Origin: Gammaproteobacteria bacterium
GTDB taxonomy: Bacteria > Pseudomonadota > Gammaproteobacteria > Pseudomonadales > Azotimanducaceae
NCBI GenBank assembly: GCA_002704225.1
Contig: PAFU01000007.1
Coordinates: 53,668-117,667 of the forward strand
Length of the DNA: 64,000 nt
Direction of reading: 5' to 3'
Both the position numbers and the translations under genes were made by a program. The notes below the pieces were generated by a model, which was not told the DNA's origin, made no database searches, and saw nothing but the letters and a program-made list of their open reading frames with translations. Below are positions 8,016 to 16,565 of this stretch, one piece after another. Numbering within the stretch: position 1 is the first letter of the stretch; each line of letters starts with the position of its first letter.

Positions 8016-8777
8016 TTAGACATTGACGGTGCGAGCGGTCTTGCTGTGGTCGCTCCACTGTTCCGGCGCATTGGCCTGATGCCCTTTCATTCGGGCATAG
8101 AGGAGGCCGTGCGCGTTGCCGCTGAGCGAATCAAACAGCATGTTGTCGGTGTCGGAATGGCGGACATGATTCATCAGCCGTTCAAACACAAAAATAAACT
8201 GGTTGGTATGGCGTGCGCGGATCTCCGTTTTGTAAAACAATTCGAATTGCTTAGTGGTCTCACCCAGCGCAAACGAGATTTCCAGCAGTTTGCGACTGAA
8301 AATCTCGGGGTCGCCCTTGCTTTGTTCCGAGAACATTTGTTCGCTGTTGATTTCACCGGACGGGTAATCTGCAAGCGGGCCGTGGCTCGATATATAGAGC
8401 ATGCCCGATATGCCCCCGAGCTGATGGCGCACGGTTTCGGCTAGGCGCAGAGTCGCCTCTTGCCGCGCGTAGGTCTCGCTGGCTGCCAGCTTTTCAGATT
8501 GAATGATTGCCTGCTCGGCGGTGCGGGCGATTTCATTCGCTTGGGCGCGCATGGCCTGAGTATTCTGAATGAGTTCTTGCTGCTGCAGAAAGTAGCCGAT
8601 AACCAGCCACAGGAAAGCCAGCGGCGCGAAGGCACCCTCCAAAAAGCTGCCAACCTCTTCAACGGGCAGATTCACAAAACCTGCCCAGCCCACGCTGCTG
8701 CTGACGTAAATGAATCCGGTAATCAGCCATATCGACGTCAGCGACAGGCCCATGAAAATCCGCCAATCCATTTTCAT
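8016..8777 (-). CDS. Membrane protein with coiled coil, unknown
   Basis: A 253-residue protein of unknown family. Two hydrophobic segments (about residues 8-27 and 44-63) are followed by a long Gln/Ala/Glu-rich helical stretch (about 65-115) that looks like a coiled coil. A soluble C-terminal region follows, with FALGETTKQFELFYKTEIRA and FERLMNHVRHSDTDNM. The topology predicts a membrane-anchored sensor or scaffold with a large cytoplasmic part. It starts 6 nt after the stop of the 50-residue membrane protein gene, so they form a unit. ATG 8777 was chosen; ATG 8771 is also possible. Confidence 0.65.
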   Translation of the reverse strand: MKMDWRIFMGLSLTSIWLITGFIYVSSSVGWAGFVNLPVEEVGSFLEGAFAPLAFLWLVIGYFLQQQELIQNTQAMRAQANEIARTAEQAIIQSEKLAASETYARQEATLRLAETVRHQLGGISGMLYISSHGPLADYPSGEINSEQMFSEQSKGDPEIFSRKLLEISFALGETTKQFELFYKTEIRARHTNQFIFVFERLMNHVRHSDTDNMLFDSLSGNAHGLLYARMKGHQANAPEQWSDHSKTARTVNV

Positions 8778-8783
8778 AGTGGC

Positions 8784-8936
8784 TTAGGTTTCGTTTGAAT
8801 CGTCGCGCTGCCGACGCAGTTCAGCGATGTCTTTCTGTATTTCGCTCAAACGGAACAGTACGTCCGGCATTTGATCGCTGATGCGCCACAGGAAGAAGGT
8901 AATAAGACAAAGTACAAGAAAAGAAAAAAAAACCAT
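8784..8936 (-). CDS. 50-residue membrane mini-protein, unknown
   Basis: A short reading frame of 50 codons starting MVFFSFLVLCLITFFLWRI and ending with a charged amphipathic tail (SEIQKDIAELRRQRDDSNET). One transmembrane helix (residues 2-18) plus a likely helical or coiled-coil tail is the whole protein. GAGGA sits 6 nt upstream of the ATG, which strongly supports translation. It ends 6 nt before the coiled-coil membrane protein gene, so the two are probably cotranscribed and may interact through their helical tails. No homologue is recognised. Confidence 0.6.
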   Translation of the reverse strand: MVFFSFLVLCLITFFLWRISDQMPDVLFRLSEIQKDIAELRRQRDDSNET

Positions 8937-9059
8937 TACGGTTCCTCGTTTCGGGTGAAAGATAGTGAGTAGTGATAAGGGCTAGGGTATCCAAGACCAT
9001 GTGGAAAGGCACCCTTGGATTGGCCTCTTCGATTGGCGATTTCACCTTCTATGAAAGAG

Positions 9060-9578
9060 TTAACGTTTACATTCCCTCTGTGGCGTCAGGTTTTCCTCAA
9101 TCTTGCAGCCTCCTGCCATCAACTCGTGCCAATTGCCCCGAAAGGTAAGTCTGACCAAGCCGAGGGTCGGCAGGTTCGGGCTGATTGCGTGCCGGTCTTC
9201 CTCTTTGAGTACGACGTGCGCCAAATCGCTGATGCCCGGATTGTGCCCAATCAGCGCAGCACTTGAGCAGTCATCCGGTGTGCCTTGCAGACAGTTCAGC
9301 AAGGTGAAGCTGTCTGCAAGGTACAGCGACGGCTCGTAGATCACCTGACTGTGCCACAGGTCGGCTAAAGGCTCGGCGGTCTGTCGTGTGCGGGTTGCCG
9401 GGCTAACCCACAGCCACTGGGGCGGCGCCGGGTTATGTTGCGCCAGATGCTTCGCGAGGCGTTGCACATCGGCCCGCCCCCGAGGAGCGAGCGGGCGTTC
9501 GGCATCGGTCTGGCCAAACACCGGGTTGTCGGCCTTGGCATGGCGGATCAACCACAATGTTCGGCGAGTGGTGGACAT
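9060..9578 (-). CDS. SixA-like histidine phosphatase
   Basis: A 172-residue histidine phosphatase. LWLIRHAKAD puts the catalytic His13 in the RHAK form typical of SixA, which removes phosphate from phosphohistidine of phosphorelay proteins. SPATRTRQTAEPL supplies the second Arg and ALIGHNPGISDLA the second catalytic His. ATG 9578 was chosen because it overlaps the stop of the LLM oxidoreductase gene by one base (TGATG), a typical coupled start, and because residues upstream do not fit the family. Slightly longer than E. coli SixA (161 aa). The target in this organism is unknown. Confidence 0.8.
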   Translation of the reverse strand: MSTTRRTLWLIRHAKADNPVFGQTDAERPLAPRGRADVQRLAKHLAQHNPAPPQWLWVSPATRTRQTAEPLADLWHSQVIYEPSLYLADSFTLLNCLQGTPDDCSSAALIGHNPGISDLAHVVLKEEDRHAISPNLPTLGLVRLTFRGNWHELMAGGCKIEENLTPQRECKR

Positions 9579-10483
9579 CAGTCCCAGAGGGCGAAGAACT
9601 CGTCCATGGCCTGCATCTGGCCACCGGCGACAGCAGAAGGCACGATGATTGGCGTTTTGATGCCGGCGTCGAACCAAGCTTCTATCCCTTGACGAACGTC
9701 GCTAGCAGAGCCGAACAGCGTGGTGTCCGCCAGCCAGCGGTCGGACAAGCATTCCGGCACGCGGTCATAGTCTTTTTCGGCAATGGCGGCTTCGACACCG
9801 TTCATTTCCTCTTCGAAGCCTGCTTCTTTCCAGTAGTTACGGTAGTTGGGCAGGAAGGCATAACTGGTTAACGTTTTACGGCATACCGCTGCTGCTGCGT
9901 CTTTGTCATCGCTGACGCAGGTGGGAATCATGTTGCCAATAAAGAAGTCGTCCCGTGCCTTGGTCTCGTCGCTGAGATTGCCAAGAGAATGGGCCATATG
10001 TGAGCGTGCGCCATTAGCGAATACCATGCCGCCGCCAATCTCTTGGGCCAGCTGAATCATTTTGTCCCGCAGGGTAGCCAACACGATGGGCGGCAGTTCA
10101 CCTACCCGTGGCACGGCCTGCATGTCTTCGACAAATTGGCGCATATCGCTCAGTGGCTTGCCGGCGGTAATGCCCATGCGGTTCAGGGCTGGCGCGTGGC
10201 TGACGCCAACGCCAAAGCGGAAACGACCCTCGGAGACCTCATGTAAGAACGCTGCGGTCTGGGCAAAGTCCGTCGCGTTGCGGGTGTAGATCGGTGTGAT
10301 ACTGGTACCGATCATGACGTCTGTGGTGTTTAACGCGATGGCGTTGCACAGCGAAAGACTGTCCCCCAAGCTGGGTCCGAAAATGCCGGGGAAGCCACGG
10401 CGTTCAATTTCTTGGGCCAGTTCGATGGTGCGTAAACGGCGGCCGGGCACGGCGGCTAAGCTGACGGCAGGTAGTTGGGTCAT
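9578..10483 (-). CDS. LLM-class flavin/F420-dependent oxidoreductase
   Basis: A 301-residue TIM-barrel oxidoreductase of the luciferase-like monooxygenase class. Visible are AQEIERRGFPGIFGPSLGD near the N-terminus, GTSITPIYTRNATDFAQTAA, EGRFRFGVGVSHAP (residues about 85-98) and the C-terminal FGSASDVRQGIEAWFDAGI, all arranged as in F420-dependent methylene-H4MPT-reductase-like LLM proteins. It uses reduced F420 or FMN; the sequence alone does not decide. A strong ribosome site (GGAGAGGAGAG) precedes ATG 10483. Followed by the SixA-like gene with a 1-nt overlap. The substrate is unknown. Confidence 0.8.
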   Translation of the reverse strand: MTQLPAVSLAAVPGRRLRTIELAQEIERRGFPGIFGPSLGDSLSLCNAIALNTTDVMIGTSITPIYTRNATDFAQTAAFLHEVSEGRFRFGVGVSHAPALNRMGITAGKPLSDMRQFVEDMQAVPRVGELPPIVLATLRDKMIQLAQEIGGGMVFANGARSHMAHSLGNLSDETKARDDFFIGNMIPTCVSDDKDAAAAVCRKTLTSYAFLPNYRNYWKEAGFEEEMNGVEAAIAEKDYDRVPECLSDRWLADTTLFGSASDVRQGIEAWFDAGIKTPIIVPSAVAGGQMQAMDEFFALWD

Positions 10484-10540
10484 GGTCTCTCCTCTCCAAG
10501 TGGTAAAACAACAGGAGGAAGACTACGCGAGCTAGCGTCG

Positions 10541-10561
10541 ATCACCAAACCGGTGGGTGAT
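10541..10561. repeat. Short hairpin between hisC and the LLM gene
   Basis: ATCACC (10541-10546) pairs with GGTGAT (10556-10561) across a 9-nt loop. It lies just downstream of hisC on the minus strand, but no U-tract follows. It may be an mRNA-stabilising or weak termination element. Confidence 0.3.
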
Positions 10562-10568
10562 TTAGCGC

Positions 10569-11648
10569 TCAGTTTTTCAGCAGTGTTTCCAGCAGGCTCA
10601 GAAGCTGCGCGTTCTGTTCTGGGGTCCCAACGGTAATGCGCAGAGAATCGCGGAGGCGTGGCGTGGCGAAATAGCGCACCAGAATGCCCGAGGCTTTGAG
10701 TTTCTCGTACAGCGATTCTGCGTCCGCATCAGCGGGCACCCGGGCGAGCAAAAAATTGGTTTGGCTGGCCGCCACGCTGAAGCCCAAGGCGTGCAGTCCG
10801 GTGGCGAGCACCTCGCGGTCTTTGCGTACCGCGGCCCAGGTTTGTTGGGCGTAGTCTTGGTCTTGAATGGATGCCAAGCCAACCGCTTGACTGATGGCGT
10901 CGACGTTATAGCTGTCCCGCGTTTTTTCCAGAATCGGCTGAATCAGCGACGGGTGGCCTAGCAAATAGCCCAATCTCAAACCGGCTAGGCTGTAGCCTTT
11001 GCTGAAGGTGCGTAGGATCAGCACGTCATCCCGCTCGCGCACCAGATCGGTTGCATCCGCGGTGCCCTGGATGTCGACAAAGTCAGCGTAGGCTTCGTCC
11101 ACCAACAGCACGCCGGTTAGGTCGCTGGCCAGTTCGCGCAGCCGCTCAATGGCGGTGAAGTGGCCGCTGGGCGCATGGGGGTTCACCACGCAGGTGAGCT
11201 GAGCGCCGGCGGCGTTAACCTTGGCCGCGAAATCGCTGGGCAATGACCAATCGGCGGACAACGCGTGGGTAGACATGCTCGCGCCCTGAATTTGCGCCAG
11301 TACCGGATACAGAGAATAGGTTGGTTCGGTAGAGGCCACTGTGCCATCGGGGGGAACGAAGGTTGTGATGGCCAGACGCAGTGCTTCGTCGCCCGCGTGG
11401 GTTATGACCACATTGTCTACGCTGACGTTATGGTGTTCGGCGATGGCCTGACGCAGCAGTCGCGCGTCGGGCTGAGGATAAATACGGAGCTGTTCGGTGG
11501 CGAATGACGCCAGTGCGGCCGCTACCCTCGGGCTGGGCGGGTATGGGTTTTCGTTGGTGTTGAGCTTGATGCTGCGGCCGTCTTCGGGTTGCTCACCGGA
11601 GGCATAGCCTTGCATCTGTGCAATGTTGGGGCGCTCGTATTGGCTCAC
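10569..11648 (-). CDS. hisC: Histidinol-phosphate aminotransferase
   Basis: A 359-residue fold-type I aminotransferase of the usual HisC length. Features are LNTNENPYPPSP (residues 29-40), LLVDEAYADF at 181-190, and the PLP lysine K217 in RTFSKGYSLAGLRLGY. It converts imidazole-acetol phosphate and glutamate to histidinol phosphate in histidine synthesis. Related aromatic or MocR-type aminotransferases cannot be fully excluded, but the N-terminal NENP motif is characteristic. Its ATG overlaps the end of the AI-2E-family transporter gene by 4 nt. No other his genes are in the window. Confidence 0.85.
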   Translation of the reverse strand: MSQYERPNIAQMQGYASGEQPEDGRSIKLNTNENPYPPSPRVAAALASFATEQLRIYPQPDARLLRQAIAEHHNVSVDNVVITHAGDEALRLAITTFVPPDGTVASTEPTYSLYPVLAQIQGASMSTHALSADWSLPSDFAAKVNAAGAQLTCVVNPHAPSGHFTAIERLRELASDLTGVLLVDEAYADFVDIQGTADATDLVRERDDVLILRTFSKGYSLAGLRLGYLLGHPSLIQPILEKTRDSYNVDAISQAVGLASIQDQDYAQQTWAAVRKDREVLATGLHALGFSVAASQTNFLLARVPADADAESLYEKLKASGILVRYFATPRLRDSLRITVGTPEQNAQLLSLLETLLKN

Positions 11649-12787
11649 ACCGGTGCCCCGTCCTTGGCGTTTGCCGGTGAGGTGCCGGCATCCGGGTTGT
11701 TGGTTTTTTCCTGTATCGGTTCAGCGTCAGGCGACAGTCCGGCCAGTTCCTGAGCGGGTGCCAGTAGACGCGCGATCCACGCTGTGTTCGGATTTGCTTC
11801 TAGAGCGATTTTTGCGCTCATGGTCAGTGGCACGGACAGCAGCATGCCAACGGGTCCGAGAAGCCAGCCCCAGAAAATCAATGAGACGAAGACCACCAGA
11901 GCCGACAACCCGAGGCCCTTGCCCATGTAACGTGGTTCGAGAATGTTACCCACAATCGTGTTGACGAGGAAAAAGCCCAGTACGACTAGGCCGGCTTCGG
12001 TGGGACCAAGCTGTACCAAGGCCAACAGTACCGGCGGGATGCCAGCAATAATGGAACCTATGGTGGGAATGAAATTCAGTAACAGGGCGACCAGTCCCCA
12101 CAGCACTGGGAAGTCCACGTCCAAGGCCCACAAAAAAGCGGTGACCATCACGCCAGTAAAAAGACTGACGGAGGTTTTGATGGCGATGTATCGGTTCATG
12201 GTGCCGGTGACGCGACCGAAGTGTGCGAGATCGCGCTCAGGATGGGTCAGTACAGCACGTAGTTTGGGATAAAAGCTGGTGGCTTCGGCCAGAATAAAAA
12301 TCACCGTCAAAATAATCAAAAACCCGTTGCTCAGTACAGAGCCCAAACTGCGCAGGGCGCTGCCCGCGAGGGTGAGCAGCGAGCCCAGAGGAAACGCGTC
12401 GGCGAGCAGGGCCGGATCTAAGGGGATATCCCAGGTTTGCAGCAGAACCAAGGCCTCGTTTTGCAGGTTGGATAGCCGTTCTTGGTAGAAGGGCAATTTG
12501 GCGGAAAATTCCGATGTGCTTTGGGTGAGCAAGGCGGCGATCAGACCGAGTGCAAGGAAGATGCCTAACACCACGGAGGTCAGCGCCAAGCCATTGGACA
12601 TGCCCTTGGACTTGCACCAAAAGAGGGGAGACGCGGCGATGGTGGCGATAAATACGGCCAACAGCATGGGGACCACAATGGTTTGCGCGGATTTAAGACC
12701 CGCCAGAATGACGATGAGGGCCGCAAAGATCAGCAGGCCGCGACCGGCGTTACTCACCCTTTGGTTGTTTTGATCGAATTCTGTCAT
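11645..12787 (-). CDS. AI-2E family transporter (PerM-like)
   Basis: A 380-residue membrane protein with about eight hydrophobic helices. Typical AI-2E/PerM features are the paired N-terminal helices (GLLIFAALIVILAGLKSAQ), an amphipathic periplasmic region around residues 85-130, and the C-terminal LNFIPTIGSIIAGIPPVLLA and LEPRYMGKGLGLSALVVFVS blocks. Members export diverse solutes; substrate cannot be read from sequence. The C-terminal 35 residues are polar and Pro/Ala/Asn-rich. It is coupled by ATGA to hisC. A second family member is at 62169-63254. Confidence 0.85.
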   Translation of the reverse strand: MTEFDQNNQRVSNAGRGLLIFAALIVILAGLKSAQTIVVPMLLAVFIATIAASPLFWCKSKGMSNGLALTSVVLGIFLALGLIAALLTQSTSEFSAKLPFYQERLSNLQNEALVLLQTWDIPLDPALLADAFPLGSLLTLAGSALRSLGSVLSNGFLIILTVIFILAEATSFYPKLRAVLTHPERDLAHFGRVTGTMNRYIAIKTSVSLFTGVMVTAFLWALDVDFPVLWGLVALLLNFIPTIGSIIAGIPPVLLALVQLGPTEAGLVVLGFFLVNTIVGNILEPRYMGKGLGLSALVVFVSLIFWGWLLGPVGMLLSVPLTMSAKIALEANPNTAWIARLLAPAQELAGLSPDAEPIQEKTNNPDAGTSPANAKDGAPV

Positions 12788-12825
12788 GGCCTTTGCTCGT
12801 TGCGGTTGCCTGAGTTAACGGGGTC

Positions 12826-13677
12826 CTAGGTGAAGGGGCGCTGGTTAGCCAGGCTGGGTACTTGGCGACGAATGTCGGCAACCCGCGCCGGGTCTACTTC
12901 GGCGATGGCGTAACCGTCGCCTTCCGGCAATTCGGCAATCACCTCGCCCCATGGGTCGATAATAATGGAGTGCCCATACGATGCCCGATTCGCGCTGTGA
13001 GCACCATGTTGTGCAGGTGCAATGACGTAGCTCTGGCTTTCAATCGCGCGTGCTCGCAGCAAGGCATGCCAGTGCGCTGCGCCGGTTGTGGCGGTGAAGG
13101 CAGAAGGAACCGTCAGCGCCACGGCGCCCATGGCGACCAAGCGCTGGTAGAGGGCTGGAAACCGCACGTCATAACAGACCGTAAGACCCAAGGTGCCCAT
13201 CGGGCTGTCGACACAGACGGCTTTGTCACCCGGCCCAGTTTGCTTGGATTCCATCAGCTGCGGGCCGTTCGGGATGCTCACATCAAACAGATGAATCTTG
13301 CGGTACGTGGCAGTGATTTCGCCCAGACTGTTTAGGTACACACTGGTGTTGTAACAGCGGTCTGGGTCGCCGGGCATGGCCTCGTGGAAGCCGCCCAACA
13401 ACAAGTCGCAGTTCAGTTTCGCTGCCAGCGCCTGACAGCGCTTGAGAATGGGGCCACCGTCGGGCAGGGGCTCCAAAATCTCTTTTTTGCCGTCATGCCG
13501 ACCTAAGTAGGCAAAGGCTTCTGCCCAGGTGATGAGTTGCGCGCCTTCGCCGGCGGCCTGAGTGCTCAGGGTTTCCAGCGTACTGAGATTGTGTTCCACA
13601 TCGGTGCCCGCGCTGTGCTGAACAACGGCGACCTGAGTCGCCCGTGGTATCACGTTGTTGTCGCAGGCATCGCTCAT
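12826..13677 (-). CDS. Nitrilase-superfamily carbon-nitrogen hydrolase
   Basis: A 283-residue C-N hydrolase. The Glu-Lys-Cys triad is visible: ITWAEAFAYLG (Glu near residue 45), TYRKIHLFDV (Lys) and GLTVCYDVRFPALY (nucleophilic Cys). The YRKIHLFDV and CYDVRFP forms are those of the Nit1/Nit2 deaminated-glutathione/omega-amidase branch. It likely hydrolyses a small amide in the cytosol. The start at 13677 (MSDACDNN) lies 5 nt after the stop of the RhlB-like gene; the frame continues upstream but reads into that gene. The pairing of nitrilase with the helicase is probably just operon packing. Confidence 0.85.
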   Translation of the reverse strand: MSDACDNNVIPRATQVAVVQHSAGTDVEHNLSTLETLSTQAAGEGAQLITWAEAFAYLGRHDGKKEILEPLPDGGPILKRCQALAAKLNCDLLLGGFHEAMPGDPDRCYNTSVYLNSLGEITATYRKIHLFDVSIPNGPQLMESKQTGPGDKAVCVDSPMGTLGLTVCYDVRFPALYQRLVAMGAVALTVPSAFTATTGAAHWHALLRARAIESQSYVIAPAQHGAHSANRASYGHSIIIDPWGEVIAELPEGDGYAIAEVDPARVADIRRQVPSLANQRPFT

Positions 13678-13682
13678 AGAGC

Positions 13683-15215
13683 CTAGCTCTCGGGCAGCAG
13701 GTCGGGCTGGATGCACTTAATGCTCGCGCTCAGGTATTCCTCAAGTGCGGGCAAATTGAAGGCATCGTCTTCAGACACGAAGCTGATCGCGGTACCCGAG
13801 GCACCGGCACGACCGGTACGCCCGATGCGGTGCACGTAGTCTTCCGCATCGTCGGGTAGCTCGTAGTTGATCACATGGGTCACGCCGTCGACGTGGATGC
13901 CTCGACCGGCAACGTCGGTGGCGACCAAGTATTTCAGTTCGCCGCTTTTGAATTTGTTCAGAGTCGACAGGCGTTTTTTCTGCGGCACATCGCCGGCCAA
14001 GCCCTCGCAGGGGATACCTTTTTTCTTCAGGTATTCCACCAGCTTGTGGGTTCGGTCTCGACGATTGGCAAAAATAATGGCGCGTTCCGGTTCAACATGA
14101 TGGATGAAATCCAGCAGGATACGTCGCCGCTTGCTGCCCTCTACCAACCAGAATTTCTGATCCACTGTGTCTGTGGCCACGCTCTCGGGCTCTACCACAA
14201 TGTGCTCGGGGTCGATGGTCCATGAATCTGCTAATCGCATCACGGCGTCGTTGAACGTCGCCGAGAAAAACAGCGTTTGGCGCTTTCGCTTATGCGGTGT
14301 TTGATACACGATGCGGCGCACATCGGGAATGAATCCCATGTCGAGCATACGGTCGGCTTCGTCGATCACGAGGCATTCGACCTTGCTAAGGTTGATGTCG
14401 CGACGTTCCAGAAAGTCGATTAAACGCCCGGGAGTCGCGACCAACACGTCTACCGGCCCCTTGGCTAAGTCGGCCCTTTGGCGATCAAAGTCCATGCCGC
14501 CGACCACGCAGACCGTGCGCATATCCATGTACTTAGCCAGCCCCTTCGAGTCACCCTCAATTTGCATCGCCAGCTCACGAGTGGGCGCCAGTACCAGCGC
14601 TCGTGGCGTGCCAAGGTTTGGGCGTTCTTGGGGCGGGTTTTCCCAGAACCGGGTCAGCAGGGTTATCAAGAAAGCGGCGGTTTTGCCGGTGCCGGTTTGG
14701 GCTTGGCCGGTGACGTCGTAATCCGACAGGCTGAACGGCAAGGAGCGTCCCTGAATGGGTGTGCATTCTTCAAAGCCGAGTTTTGTGATCGCTTTGAGCA
14801 GGGGCTTGGGCAGGGCCAGCTCTTCAAACTTGATCGAAACGTCGGCTGGTGCTGCGGTCGCGTCTGTATGGGTCTCTGATTCGTTAGCGTGTTCTGCTTC
14901 TGTTTTCGCGTCAGCTGCGTTTACCGCATCGTCTACCGGTTCTGCCTGTTCTGTTTCCGGTTCAGCCGCTTCCGTGATTGCCTCGACGGCGTCAACGGTC
15001 TCGGAAGTCTCGGGTGCTTCCCTTGCCTCTGCTGCGGTGGCGGTTGTCTCCGCGGCACCAGATTCTGTTTCTTCGGTTTCCGTTTCTACAGATTCTGTTT
15101 CTGCGGTTTCCGTCTCGGTGGCATCGGGTTGTTGATCGTCGGCGACGCGAGCGTTATCTAACGCCGCGATGTCGTCGGATAGTTCGGATTCGGTTTTTGT
15201 GGGTTGATCTGACAT
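13683..15215 (-). CDS. rhlB: DEAD-box RNA helicase, RhlB-like, with acidic N-terminal extension
   Basis: A 510-residue DEAD-box ATPase. The helicase core begins near residue 127 with a Q-motif (LGFEECTPIQ), Walker A AQTGTGKT at 172-179, VIDEADRMLDMGF (DEAD), SAT, and HRIGRTGRAG near the end. The C-terminal FNLPALEEYLSASIKC matches RhlB, the helicase of the RNA degradosome. The odd part is residues 1-125: an almost purely Glu/Thr/Ala/Asp stretch with repeated TETE and ETES units, predicted disordered and strongly acidic. E. coli RhlB has no such extension and instead has a basic C-terminal tail. Confidence 0.85.
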   Translation of the reverse strand: MSDQPTKTESELSDDIAALDNARVADDQQPDATETETAETESVETETEETESGAAETTATAAEAREAPETSETVDAVEAITEAAEPETEQAEPVDDAVNAADAKTEAEHANESETHTDATAAPADVSIKFEELALPKPLLKAITKLGFEECTPIQGRSLPFSLSDYDVTGQAQTGTGKTAAFLITLLTRFWENPPQERPNLGTPRALVLAPTRELAMQIEGDSKGLAKYMDMRTVCVVGGMDFDRQRADLAKGPVDVLVATPGRLIDFLERRDINLSKVECLVIDEADRMLDMGFIPDVRRIVYQTPHKRKRQTLFFSATFNDAVMRLADSWTIDPEHIVVEPESVATDTVDQKFWLVEGSKRRRILLDFIHHVEPERAIIFANRRDRTHKLVEYLKKKGIPCEGLAGDVPQKKRLSTLNKFKSGELKYLVATDVAGRGIHVDGVTHVINYELPDDAEDYVHRIGRTGRAGASGTAISFVSEDDAFNLPALEEYLSASIKCIQPDLLPES

Positions 15216-15257
15216 AGGATCCTAATCTGTTTGGTATGTGATCAATCGCAGACAGCG

Positions 15258-16565
15258 TTAGCCGCGGTCCAAGATCTGTTCTGCTGAAGCTGTTTTGATG
15301 CACAGCGTCAGAATGTCCATGGCGGCATGAATTTCTTCCAGCGAACCAAAGGTCGGTGCGATGCGAATATTCCGGTCTTGCGGGTCATCGCCGTTTGGAA
15401 AAGTGGCGCCCGCGGGTGTGAGTGTAAGCCCCACAGCCTTCGCCATGGCAATTATTTTGCCGGCCAATCCCGGGGGGACATCCAGCGATACGAAGTAGCC
15501 GCCTCTGGGCTTGGTCCAAGACGCAATGCCGAGACCGCCGAGCTCGCGGGAAAAAATTTCTTCGACCAGTTCAAACTTGGGCCGGATGATGGCGGCGTGT
15601 GCGGCCATATGCTCGGCTAAACGGCCCTGCAAAAACCTCACATGGCGCAGCTGATTGACTTTGTCATGCCCAACGGTGAGAACCGAGTAATGTTTGTCGA
15701 GCGCGTCGAGCACTGTGGTCGAGGCCGAAGCAAACGCCACACCGGCACCGGCATGAGTAATTTTTGAGGTGGAGGCAAATTGCACAACATGATCCAGCGT
15801 GCCGGCCGCGGTAGCTGCGGTAAAGACAGAGGCCAGTGCGTCACCGGTTTCGTAGAGGTCGTGAACCGCGTAGGCATTGTCCCACAGCACAACGAAGTCA
15901 TCGGCAGCAGCAGTGTTCGCCAGCGCCGCCATTTGTTCCACAACCTCGTCGCTGTAGGTGCAGCCTGTCGGGTTGGAGTACTTGGGAACGCACCAAATGC
16001 CTTTAACGCTTGGGTCCGCTACTGCTGCATTGGCTGCCGCCATATCCGGCCCATGCTCGGTCATCGGTATGGGGATGAGGTCGATATCGAAATGTCTGGT
16101 TAAAACGAAGTGACGGTCGTAGCCGGGCACCGGGGCCAGCAGTTTGGGTCGGTTTGTTGCGGATGTGTTGTTCGACCATCGGCGCTCGTCACCCCACAGG
16201 CCCAGATCCATCGCACTCCGCAGAACCAGATGCATGATGCTCAGGCTGGAATTCCCTGCCGCTATCGTATGCTCGACCGGAACGCCCATAATCTGAGCGC
16301 CGAGTTCGCGCGCTTCTTGAATCCCACGAGTGCCGCCGTAGTTGCGCGTATCCGTGCCATCTGCGGCGATGTAGTTGCCCTGTAATATGCCGTCCAAGCC
16401 ATCGCTTAAGCTGACCTGCTCAACGCCTGGCTTGCCGCGGCTCAGGTCGAGTTTCAAATTGCCGCCGCCCAGACCATTATATTGGTCATGCCAGTGCGAC
16501 AATTGTTCGCGGATCGCTTGCTCTGGTTGTTCCGCCAGCGGCGTTGATTGGGCAGTCGTGGTCAT
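15258..16565 (-). CDS. MocR-type aspartate aminotransferase
   Basis: A 435-residue PLP enzyme of the Aminotran_MocR group (Rv3722c-like aspartate aminotransferase). Diagnostic stretches are [14 protein letters not shown] near residue 38, [57 protein letters not shown] and [16 protein letters not shown], which carries the PLP lysine. It should transfer the amino group between aspartate and 2-oxoglutarate. ATG 16565 was chosen because it forms a 4-nt overlap with argC and the longer N-terminus to 16658 is unlike the family. The pairing suggests nitrogen supply to arginine synthesis (inference). Confidence 0.85.
   Translation of the reverse strand: MTTTAQSTPLAEQPEQAIREQLSHWHDQYNGLGGGNLKLDLSRGKPGVEQVSLSDGLDGILQGNYIAADGTDTRNYGGTRGIQEARELGAQIMGVPVEHTIAAGNSSLSIMHLVLRSAMDLGLWGDERRWSNNTSATNRPKLLAPVPGYDRHFVLTRHFDIDLIPIPMTEHGPDMAAANAAVADPSVKGIWCVPKYSNPTGCTYSDEVVEQMAALANTAAADDFVVLWDNAYAVHDLYETGDALASVFTAATAAGTLDHVVQFASTSKITHAGAGVAFASASTTVLDALDKHYSVLTVGHDKVNQLRHVRFLQGRLAEHMAAHAAIIRPKFELVEEIFSRELGGLGIASWTKPRGGYFVSLDVPPGLAGKIIAMAKAVGLTLTPAGATFPNGDDPQDRNIRIAPTFGSLEEIHAAMDILTLCIKTASAEQILDRG

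Noticed and set aside
8821..9045. A 74-codon minus frame upstream of the SixA-like gene
   Set aside because: It overlaps the better-supported 50-residue membrane protein in another frame, has no ribosome site and no domain.
14880..15200. Repetitive DNA in the 5' part of the helicase gene as a possible mobile insertion
   Set aside because: The repeats encode an in-frame acidic low-complexity tail with no inverted repeats or target duplication.
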